A stretch of 5,343 nucleotides of DNA from an archaeon CG07_land_8_20_14_0_80_38_8 (GTDB lineage: Archaea; Nanobdellota; Nanobdellia; Tiddalikarchaeales; Tiddalikarchaeaceae), in NCBI GenBank assembly GCA_002779595.1, contig PEWF01000113.1, positions 1-5,343 of the forward strand, read 5' to 3'. Under the pieces are notes generated by a model, which was not told where the DNA came from, did no database searches, and saw nothing but the letters and a program-made list of their open reading frames with translations. Each line of letters opens with the position of its first letter. The first letter of the stretch is position 1. Shown here piece by piece: positions 1 through 5,343 of this stretch. A program made the position numbers and the translations under genes.

Positions 1-478
1 TGTGGCCGTGAGTTTTCTGGGTTGGCAGGTGAATCACGTTCTTATTCATGAAAATTTTAGGAATCTTATGAGTGCCCTGAAACAATTCATCCAATGCAAG
101 CATTTCACCTTTCGGCTTGTAATTCACCCATTCCACACCAGTCAAAGGCGTGAAACGCAAACCATACTTTCCCAATACAGGAAGCCACTTATTCTGCTTA
201 GCACCTTTCCAGGGATTAGTCACAACTGTCTTATTCTCAACAGGAATCAAATTCTCATAACCGTCATCAGTCAAAGTTTTAAGAACAGCATCCAATTGCC
301 ATGGAGGTGTTGAGCATGCTGGGTAAAACAAACTCCATGAAAGATTAAGCTTTAAAATAGTTTCATAACTTTTCTTAATCCATTTTTTATAACCAGCCAA
401 GTGCATTAACTTCTTGTAATCATTCATGTACGTCTCAGGCGACGTTTTCAAAACTGAAACAACACTCTTTTTAGCCAT
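1..478 (-). CDS. DUF362 domain protein, N-terminal 159 residues (3' end outside window)
   Basis: The reading frame opens at the ATG whose A is at 478 and stays open to the left edge, so the C-terminal part is missing. The visible protein begins MAKKSVVSVLKTSPETY. It carries segments I associate with the DUF362 family (PF04015): a VVSVLKTSPET start, a TILKLNLSW stretch at residues 40-48, a PPWQLDAVLKTL helix at 58-69, NKTVVTNPWKG at 82-92, and NVIHLPTQKTHGH at 147-159. The last resembles the conserved HLPT-x-KTH element that in relatives runs into a Thr-rich, MKN-containing loop. Relatives of this type are, as I recall, about 350-400 residues. The molecular function of the family is largely unknown; some members carry Fe-S motifs, but only one Cys (residue 55) is visible here. 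The start is 15 bases after the nucleotidyltransferase stop, with no Shine-Dalgarno motif and no TATA-like element 25-32 bases upstream, so it is probably co-transcribed with the sugar genes. No signal peptide or membrane segment is seen. The family call is from memory of motifs, not a search. Confidence 0.82.
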   Translation of the reverse strand, partial: MAKKSVVSVLKTSPETYMNDYKKLMHLAGYKKWIKKSYETILKLNLSWSLFYPACSTPPWQLDAVLKTLTDDGYENLIPVENKTVVTNPWKGAKQNKWLPVLGKYGLRFTPLTGVEWVNYKPKGEMLALDELFQGTHKIPKIFMNKNVIHLPTQKTHGH

Positions 479-493
479 TATTTTTTAATCAAC

Positions 494-1744
494 TCATTTC
501 CAGTAGCAGGACTTCTTAATCCTCGGTTCATGAATCATATTTTCCAGCTCATAATAAATTTTGCCGTTAAGTATGCTGTTCTTGTCAACAGTCAAGAAAG
601 GCCACAATTTAGTATTATACAAAATTTGCGAGTGGGAGTCAATGCAGCAAGAGTAACCTATCATTGCCTGCTCCTCAATCCTGTTATCCTCATTAATCAC
701 GCAGTCACCGTCAATAATAGCCCTCGTAATCTTAACCTTATTATTAGTTTCAGAATTCTCAAACAATATTGAGCCTGCAATAATATTATTCTTCCCAATC
801 TTCACATCCCTAAGCAAAGTAGTGTAAGGGCCGATAATAGAACCCTGTTTAATTTTCACATTCTTCCCAATAATGCACGGGCCGATAATAGTGACATTCT
901 CATCAATATTAACACCCTTCTCAATAATGACTTTGCCAAGAATTTTAACATCCCGCCTTAACTTAACACCTTCATGAATTCTCCGCTTAATAGCATCCAA
1001 AGCGCGGTGGTTAATCTCCACGTAAGGCAGCGGGCTGCCAACATCACCCCAATAACCTGAGAATACGTGCCCGAAAATTTTCAATTTCCTCGCGAAATGA
1101 GCCCATAAATCACCCATATTATCAGGCTTCCTGCAAGCCTTCAACTCCTTCCGCACGTACTCCGGCAAATGCTTGCATAAAAAATTCTTACTCATAACGT
1201 AAATAAAAGTTGACGCGAGCATGCTCTTCGCCTCCTCAACCTTGGGCTTTTCCTGAAAAGAAACAATCCTGTCATTATCATCAATGACTCCAATACCAAA
1301 ACTCGGAACCTTGGTAATATCACTTAATTCGAACAAAGCAATAGTGGCATCCGCTTTATTCTCCTCATGCATGCTTAACATTTCATTATAATCCAAACCC
1401 TGAGTGTAATTATCAGCGCCGAGCACGAAGTAATCATCAGCGCCGAACTTGTCAACAACGAATTTCAAAGCACCTATTGCCCCTAACTTGTCAGAATCGC
1501 ACGCAGTATCCTCAAAAACGTAACTAATTTTTAATTCCAAATTTTTGGAATCAAGAAAATCCTTAACTTTTACCTGATTCTTGTTCAAAGAAATAATAAC
1601 TTCACTAATGCCAATATTTTCCAATGAATCAATGATTGTCAGAATAGTGGTGGAATCACCAACCGGCAGAATGCACTTCGGAGTCCTTAACGTTAACGGC
1701 TGCAAACGCGTGCCGTAACCTCCTGCGAGGATAATAGCCCTCAT
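494..1744 (-). CDS. COG1208-type sugar-1-phosphate nucleotidyltransferase with left-handed beta-helix domain
   Basis: A 416-residue enzyme expected to condense an NTP with a sugar-1-phosphate, giving an NDP-sugar and pyrophosphate in the cytoplasm. The N-terminal Rossmann-like domain (about 1-245) has the signature LAGGYGTRLQPLT at 6-18, PK at 22-23, the metal-binding Asp in GADN (D111), the EKP motif at 165-167, and YWGDVGSP with D234. Residues about 262-375 are imperfect hexapeptide repeats (for example VIIEKGVNIDENVTIIGP), a left-handed beta-helix. The tail has an LWPFLTVDKNS segment near 390-400, similar to the WP-containing end of GDP-mannose pyrophosphorylase-like proteins. The GlmU acetyltransferase motifs of archaeal bifunctional enzymes (N-x-GAGT, and the G-x-R/K-x-G loop) are not present. 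The substrate may be GlcNAc-1-P, mannose-1-P or glucose-1-P; operon position favours the amino-sugar route and the C-terminus favours a ManC-like role. It starts 18 bases after the mutase stop without a Shine-Dalgarno motif. The MRAIILAGG start is canonical. Residue 24 is Cys where Pro or Ala is usual. Confidence 0.9.
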   Translation of the reverse strand: MRAIILAGGYGTRLQPLTLRTPKCILPVGDSTTILTIIDSLENIGISEVIISLNKNQVKVKDFLDSKNLELKISYVFEDTACDSDKLGAIGALKFVVDKFGADDYFVLGADNYTQGLDYNEMLSMHEENKADATIALFELSDITKVPSFGIGVIDDNDRIVSFQEKPKVEEAKSMLASTFIYVMSKNFLCKHLPEYVRKELKACRKPDNMGDLWAHFARKLKIFGHVFSGYWGDVGSPLPYVEINHRALDAIKRRIHEGVKLRRDVKILGKVIIEKGVNIDENVTIIGPCIIGKNVKIKQGSIIGPYTTLLRDVKIGKNNIIAGSILFENSETNNKVKITRAIIDGDCVINEDNRIEEQAMIGYSCCIDSHSQILYNTKLWPFLTVDKNSILNGKIYYELENMIHEPRIKKSCYWK

Positions 1745-1762
1745 AGTATTATAAGAAGAATA

Positions 1763-3106
1763 TTACTCTTTTAAAAACTTCCCAATCTTGTCGCTAAAAC
1801 GCTCAAATAACGTTTTTAAATCATTTTCATTGCTGGCTTCAACAGTTAACCTAATCACTGGCTCAGTATTGCTCGGACGCACAAGAACCCAATCAGTATT
1901 ATTCAAAAAGAATTTCAAGCCGTCAAGAGTGTTAATCTCAAACTCTTTGCCCAATTCATCCTTAATCTTGTTAAAAATTTCAAACTTAACACTATGATTC
2001 TTGACATTAAACTTTGCATGCTTAATTGGAAACTTGGGCAAAGAATCAACCAAATCAGAAAATTTTGCACTATTCATTGACAAAATTTGTGCAAGCTTCG
2101 CGCATGACAATATTCCGTCGCTGAACGGGTAAAAATCATTAAAGTAGAAATGGCTGCTCACCTCGCCGCCGAACATTGCCTTATTCTCCAATAATCCGTG
2201 CTCAACATTCTTCATGCCAACAGCGCACCACACCAAGCTGCCGCCGCAGTCCTCAACAATTTTCTTCAACGCGCTGCTCGTGTCAACGCTCGCAACAATG
2301 TAAGCATTCTTATTATTTTTAAGAATCTCCCTTGCAAAAAACGTGCTCATTATGCCGCCATCCAATACCACTCCTTTGTCATCAATGAAAACGCTCCTGT
2401 CAGCGTCCCCGTCAAAAGCGCACCCGAAATCAGCCTTTGACTCAATAATCCTCTTCTGCAAATAAACAAGATTATCCTTCCTGGGCTCAGAATCCCTGTT
2501 AGGAAACTTCCCGTCAGGCTCAGCACTAACATTAACCACTTCACAGCCCAAAGATTCCATTACTTTCGCAGCAATTAAGCAGCTCGCGCCGTTCCCATGG
2601 TCCAAAACAACCTTAACTTTCCTCGCAAGTTTTATTCTTTTAACAATATTATCAGCATATTCACTTAAAGCATTATTATCATAACTTAAAGCTCCTAAAT
2701 TGTGCAAATCCGCGCGGCTGAAATCCTTATTCAAATATTTCTCCTCAATCTTCCTCAAGCGCTTGTCATAAATTACTCCTAATTTGTCAAAAAATTTCAA
2801 TCCATTAACATCAGGAGCTGTATGGCTGCCAGTGATTGTCACATTATCCAATTTATGGTTCAAACCATAATAATTAATTACAGGCGTTGGTGCAACTCCT
2901 ATGTCAACAATGTCAAAACCAGCAGACAAGAAACCGCTGATGAATGCGTGCTTAATCGCAGGAGTGCTTAACCTGACATCGCCTCCAATGCATGCTTTCT
3001 GCCTAATCAAATCAGCGCAGCAAGCGCCAATCCTCACCGCGTCCTCAGGAAATAATTCCTCATTAAAAACTCCCCTAACATCATAAGCCTTGAACGCGTT
3101 CCTCAT
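1763..3106 (-). CDS. glmM: Alpha-D-phosphohexomutase, probable phosphoglucosamine mutase (GlmM-like)
   Basis: A complete 447-residue member of the phosphoglucomutase/phosphomannomutase superfamily, which moves phosphate between C6 and C1 of a hexose through a phosphoserine and a bisphosphate intermediate. All four motifs are visible in order: the active-site serine loop TGSHTAPDVNG with S94, the metal loop DGDADR at 232-237, the sugar-binding loop GGEVSSH at 313-319, and the phosphate-binding loop RPSNTEP at 410-416. The N-terminus FKAYDVRG is the usual substrate-site start, so the ATG at 3106 is convincing. Length is normal for the family. The start codon overlaps the glmS stop as ATGA, so the two are probably translationally coupled, and this is the main reason for the GlmM call: the product of GlmS would be its substrate. 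The sequence itself is less specific. GEVSSH is neither the GEQSGH common in bacterial GlmM nor the GEMSGH of AlgC-type PMM/PGM, and the following DFYPFSDGI segment recalls AlgC. A phosphomannomutase/phosphoglucomutase or dual activity is the alternative. The family is certain and the substrate is not. Confidence 0.92.
   Translation of the reverse strand: MRNAFKAYDVRGVFNEELFPEDAVRIGACCADLIRQKACIGGDVRLSTPAIKHAFISGFLSAGFDIVDIGVAPTPVINYYGLNHKLDNVTITGSHTAPDVNGLKFFDKLGVIYDKRLRKIEEKYLNKDFSRADLHNLGALSYDNNALSEYADNIVKRIKLARKVKVVLDHGNGASCLIAAKVMESLGCEVVNVSAEPDGKFPNRDSEPRKDNLVYLQKRIIESKADFGCAFDGDADRSVFIDDKGVVLDGGIMSTFFAREILKNNKNAYIVASVDTSSALKKIVEDCGGSLVWCAVGMKNVEHGLLENKAMFGGEVSSHFYFNDFYPFSDGILSCAKLAQILSMNSAKFSDLVDSLPKFPIKHAKFNVKNHSVKFEIFNKIKDELGKEFEINTLDGLKFFLNNTDWVLVRPSNTEPVIRLTVEASNENDLKTLFERFSDKIGKFLKE
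1769..1777 (-). promoter_or_regulatory. TATA-like element upstream of the nucleotidyltransferase gene (possible internal promoter)
   Basis: The minus strand reads TTTTTAAAA here, centred about 29 bases before the ATG at 1744. That is the distance expected for an archaeal TATA box driving a leaderless transcript, and nearly the same as for the element before glmS. The gene has no Shine-Dalgarno motif, which fits leaderless initiation. Against this, the bases encode the K-F-L-K end of the mutase in an AT-rich genome, so chance is a serious alternative. Confidence 0.25.
3103..3106 (-). other. ATGA stop/start overlap between glmS and the mutase gene
   Basis: On the minus strand the TGA stop of glmS (3103-3105) and the ATG of the mutase (3104-3106) share bases as ATGA. 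This arrangement usually means coupled translation on one transcript. A GTGA lies 7 bases before the ATG and could pair weakly with the 16S rRNA 3' end, but it also encodes the conserved SVTV end of GlmS, so it need not be a selected ribosome site. Confidence 0.9.
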
Positions 3107-4869
3107 TTCACAGTCACGCTCTTCGCAAGATTCCTTGGCTGGTCAGGATTCAAATTCTTGGCAAGCGCCAAATAATAAGCCAATAATTGAATAGGAATTA
3201 TCATCAAAACAGGATCAGCAATATCAGCGCCCGGAACTTTAATAAAAAAATCATACAATTCATTATTCCTTGAATCAATGCCAATCACGAAAGCGCCTCT
3301 TGCCTTAACTTCCATAATATTATTAACTAATAAATCATTAGTCCCGCGCGTATTCAATGCTATGACAGGCACACCATCTTGGATTAATGCCATAGTGCCA
3401 TGCTTTAACTCCGCGCCTGCAAAACCTTCTGCGTGAATATAACTGACTTCTTTTATTTTAAGCGCTCCTTCCAAAGCAGAAGGGTAAGCCAAATCCCTCC
3501 CAATAAGAAACAAATCATTAACTCTTTTCAATTTTCCAGCCAATAATTTCAAATCATCATTAATATTATTTATTAAATCATTAACTTTTCCGGCAACATC
3601 AACCAATAATTTTTTTGCCTGCTTGAATTTATCAACTGCTGAATACGCCAACAAAGTCAAAACTGCCAATTGGGAAGTGTAGCTCTTAGTGGATAATACG
3701 CAAATTTCCGGACCTGCATTCATCATAATATTCAAACTGCACAATCTTGTTAATGTTGAACCCATCACGTTAACAATCGATAATGTTCTGCAGCCATGCT
3801 TTTTGGCAAAACTTACTGCATCAATAACATCGGCAGTCTCACCTGACTGGGAAACTGCAATAACCAAAGTATTGCTTGAAAGAAAGTGCTCATAATTCCT
3901 GAACTCAGAAGCAAGCAGGACATTAACATGCTTTTTGGCAATTTTTGAAAAAATATACGACGCTGACACGCACGCGTGATAAGATGTTCCGCAGCCAACC
4001 AAGAAAACCCCGCACGCTCCATTAATCAAATCAGTTGCTTCTCTGATTAATTCAATTGACTGCTCCGCTGCTTTTTTAATAGTATTGCCCTGTTCATTAA
4101 TTTCTTTCAGCATAAAATGTTCATATTCCCCTTTCTTTGCCTGCTCAAAACTCCAATTAATAATATTAATCTTCTTAAAATTCTCCCTGCCAGTATTAAA
4201 ATCATAAATATGATAATCATCACCCAGCACTGCAAATTCATCATCATCCAGGTAAACAACTTTATCAGTGCATTCTGAAAAAGCAGGAACATCTGAAGCC
4301 AGAAAAAATTCCCCAAAACCAATACCCAGCACTAACGGGCTGCCTCTTCTTGCACCAATAATAATACCATCATCCTCGCTCATAATAACAACAGCAAAAC
4401 TGCCTTTAATTATTCTTAATGTTTTTTTCACCGCATCTTCAAAACTTTCACCATTGTCAATAAAATACTGGACATAATTAGGAATTACTTCAGTATCAGT
4501 TTGTGAAATAAAACAAAAACCCTTATTTTCCAGAAATTTCTTAATTTCCTGATAATTTTCAACAATCCCATTATGAACAACGCAAATTTTATTATTATTT
4601 GACAAATGAGGATGGGAATTAACATTATTAACTTCCCCAGTAGTCGCCCACCTCGTATGAGCAACGCCAATACTGCCTTCTAATTCTTCAAAAAATAATT
4701 CATTATTAACCTTATCAACATTACCTGCTCCTTTCTTCACAATTATACCAGACTCACCAAGCACTGCCATCCCAACAGAATCATAGCCCCTGTATTCTAA
4801 TCTGCGGACAGAATCCAACAATATTTTACTTGCCTTCTTAAAACCCTTATACCCAACAATACCACACAT
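3103..4869 (-). CDS. glmS: Glutamine--fructose-6-phosphate aminotransferase (isomerizing)
   Basis: GlmS converts fructose-6-phosphate and glutamine to glucosamine-6-phosphate and glutamate, the first committed step of amino-sugar synthesis. The 588-residue protein is complete and slightly shorter than the E. coli enzyme (about 609). The N-terminal class II glutaminase begins MCGIVGYKG, with the nucleophile C2 exposed after Met removal; this fixes the ATG at 4869. HTRWATTG (71-78), HNG (99-101) and TDTE (124-127) complete the glutamine site. The first SIS domain has GCGTSYHA (292-299), SQSGETADV (340-348) and STKSYTSQ (393-400). The second has EGALKIKEVSYIHAEGF (467-483) and ELKHG (487-491), matching the E. 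coli catalytic region with its Glu488 and His504. The C-terminus DQPRNLAKSVTVK keeps the Lys corresponding to E. coli Lys603. It is the first gene of the probable operon, preceded by a TATA-like element, and its stop overlaps the mutase start. The 5' half looks more AT-rich than the two downstream genes. No glmS ribozyme is evident upstream. Confidence 0.98.
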   Translation of the reverse strand: MCGIVGYKGFKKASKILLDSVRRLEYRGYDSVGMAVLGESGIIVKKGAGNVDKVNNELFFEELEGSIGVAHTRWATTGEVNNVNSHPHLSNNNKICVVHNGIVENYQEIKKFLENKGFCFISQTDTEVIPNYVQYFIDNGESFEDAVKKTLRIIKGSFAVVIMSEDDGIIIGARRGSPLVLGIGFGEFFLASDVPAFSECTDKVVYLDDDEFAVLGDDYHIYDFNTGRENFKKINIINWSFEQAKKGEYEHFMLKEINEQGNTIKKAAEQSIELIREATDLINGACGVFLVGCGTSYHACVSASYIFSKIAKKHVNVLLASEFRNYEHFLSSNTLVIAVSQSGETADVIDAVSFAKKHGCRTLSIVNVMGSTLTRLCSLNIMMNAGPEICVLSTKSYTSQLAVLTLLAYSAVDKFKQAKKLLVDVAGKVNDLINNINDDLKLLAGKLKRVNDLFLIGRDLAYPSALEGALKIKEVSYIHAEGFAGAELKHGTMALIQDGVPVIALNTRGTNDLLVNNIMEVKARGAFVIGIDSRNNELYDFFIKVPGADIADPVLMIIPIQLLAYYLALAKNLNPDQPRNLAKSVTVK

Positions 4870-4893
4870 AAGAATTAAAGAAAAAAATCAATC

Positions 4894-4909
4894 ATTTTAA
4901 GGTTTTTTC
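4894..4909 (-). promoter_or_regulatory. Probable archaeal promoter of the glmS operon (TATA box with purine-rich BRE-like stretch)
   Basis: The minus strand reads TTAAAAT at 4900-4894, centred about 28 bases before the A of the glmS ATG (4869). Directly upstream is the purine-rich stretch GAAAAAACC (4909-4901), in the position of a TFB-recognition element. Transcription would then begin at or very near the ATG, giving a leaderless mRNA; this agrees with the T-rich sequence before the ATG, which has no Shine-Dalgarno motif. The call rests on position and composition only, and the spacer is AT-rich throughout. It assumes an archaeal host. Confidence 0.45.
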
Positions 4910-4916
4910 AAAAAAC
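4902..4916. repeat. Perfect short inverted repeat GTTTTTTCAAAAAAC next to the glmS TATA-like element
   Basis: Two 7-base arms (G followed by six T, and six A followed by C) flank a single central base at 4909. With a one-base centre and almost all A-T pairs it cannot form a useful hairpin. As double-stranded DNA it is a dyad ending two bases from the TATA-like element at 4894-4900 and overlapping the BRE-like stretch. It could be an operator or just adjacent T- and A-tracts. Confidence 0.5.
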
Positions 4917-4940
4917 AAAAAACAACTATTACAAAAAAAA
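4910..4940 (-). terminator. T-tract cluster downstream of manB, possible archaeal-type terminator
   Basis: Reading the transcript of the upstream mutase past its stop, the minus strand has runs of eight T (4940-4933), six T (4922-4917) and six T (4915-4910), about 50-85 bases after the stop codon. Archaeal termination commonly relies on U-rich tracts without a strong hairpin, and no GC-rich stem is seen here. The tracts lie between manB and the presumed glmS promoter, where a terminator would be expected. Read-through into glmS cannot be excluded. Confidence 0.4.
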
Positions 4941-4991
4941 TCGTAAAGGCTATTCCCTGCAGAGTAAAATTATTTAACAAATCACTAACAT

Positions 4992-5343
4992 TTAATAAAT
5001 TAATCCCAGAACTTCCTTCAATTTCTTGTTCATTAATCCTTTCGTGTCCGCTTCCAAGTTCAAGCGAATTACTGGTTCAGTGTTTGACTCGCGCAGGTTA
5101 AACCACCATTCAGGATATTCAACTGTGACGCCGTCAATGCGGGAAATCTTCGCATCACTGTAATGCTCCTCAACGCGCTTAAGAACTGCGCGCGTGTCAT
5201 GAACTTCTTTGTTAATCTCGCCTGACTGATAATACTTGTTAATGCCTTTGATTATTTCAGAAACAGGCTTCCTAATCTTTGCCAATAAAGACAAAATAAA
5301 CATTAACGCGATTGCTGCGGAATCGCAGTAAAAATTATCCCTG
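4992..5343 (-). CDS. manB: Phosphomannomutase/phosphoglucomutase (ManB type), C-terminal 116 residues (5' end outside window)
   Basis: The frame is open from the right edge to the TAA at 4992-4994. The first ATG inside it (5303) is not the start, because family sequence continues upstream of it: the fragment opens RDNFYCDSAAIAL, which matches the RDN-x-Y-x-DS segment following the sugar-binding GEMSAH loop of ManB/CpsG-type mutases. It continues with KPVSEI, YYQSGEIN (fragment residues 37-44), DGVTVEYPEWWFNL, and the phosphate-binding loop RESNTEPVIRLNLEA with R84, S86, N87 and T88. These belong to the C-terminal domain of an alpha-D-phosphohexomutase. The catalytic serine and metal loops are outside the window. 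The usual role is mannose-6-P to mannose-1-P (for GDP-mannose) or glucose-6-P to glucose-1-P. The loop has Glu where RPSNTEP proteins have Pro. The gene ends normally, followed by a 121-base AT-rich spacer before glmS, so it is probably a separate transcript or the preceding gene of the same cluster. Codon choice in the shared SNTEPVIRL segment differs from the mutase at 1763-3106, so recent duplication is unlikely. Confidence 0.93.
   Translation of the reverse strand, partial: RDNFYCDSAAIALMFILSLLAKIRKPVSEIIKGINKYYQSGEINKEVHDTRAVLKRVEEHYSDAKISRIDGVTVEYPEWWFNLRESNTEPVIRLNLEADTKGLMNKKLKEVLGLIY

Noticed and set aside
2..313. 103-codon plus-strand frame at the left edge
   Set aside because: It is antisense to the DUF362 reading frame, which carries recognisable family motifs, and its own translation shows no domain.
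2350..2544. Minus-strand 64-codon frame inside the mutase gene, and similar frames inside glmS (3813-4022, 4107-4322, 4485-4670)
   Set aside because: They lie in another frame of well-supported genes, and their translations are hydrophobic shadows without family motifs.
4870..4991. glmS ribozyme or riboswitch upstream of glmS
   Set aside because: The spacer is 121 bases or less, almost entirely A and T tracts, without the paired GC-containing helices such an element needs; the probable host is also archaeal.
5301..5303. ATG at 5303 as the start of a 103-residue protein
   Set aside because: The same frame continues upstream to the window edge with RDNFYCDSAAIAL, a conserved mutase segment, so this Met is internal and the gene is truncated by the window.
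1763..5343. Recent tandem duplication of the two mutase genes
   Set aside because: The shared SNTEPVIRL segment is encoded with different synonymous codons, and the surrounding residues differ, so these are old paralogs and not a fresh copy.

Overview
The window is one continuous minus-strand block of amino-sugar and nucleotide-sugar genes. In transcription order (high to low coordinates) it holds: the last 116 codons of a ManB-type phosphohexomutase (4992-5343, runs off the right edge); a 121-base AT-rich spacer; a complete glmS (3103-4869); a complete phosphohexomutase that is probably GlmM (1763-3106); a complete COG1208-type sugar-phosphate nucleotidyltransferase (494-1744); and the first 159 codons of a DUF362 protein (1-478, runs off the left edge). 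No supported gene lies on the plus strand, and I see no tRNA, rRNA, CRISPR array, insertion sequence or long repeat.

The last four genes look like one operon: glmS and the mutase share an ATGA stop/start overlap, and the next two gaps are only 18 and 15 bases. GlmS makes glucosamine-6-phosphate from fructose-6-phosphate and glutamine, the mutase would convert it to glucosamine-1-phosphate, and the nucleotidyltransferase would activate a sugar-1-phosphate. The nucleotidyltransferase has a left-handed beta-helix C-terminus that resembles GDP-mannose or ADP-glucose pyrophosphorylases and lacks the acetyltransferase motifs of bifunctional GlmU. The N-acetylation step needed for UDP-GlcNAc is therefore not visible here. 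With a second mutase of ManB type next door, a GDP-mannose or other NDP-hexose role for the nucleotidyltransferase is also possible.

The organism is most likely an archaeon, perhaps an AT-rich DPANN-type lineage. Reasons: no convincing Shine-Dalgarno motif before any complete gene; a TATA-like element about 28 bases before the glmS ATG, which fits a leaderless archaeal transcript; T-tracts rather than a GC-rich hairpin after manB; and archaeal-looking gene content (COG1208 enzyme, DUF362 protein). This assignment is inference. No obviously new system is present. The points most worth checking are the missing acetyltransferase, the paired mutases, the DUF362 partner, and the promoter layout.
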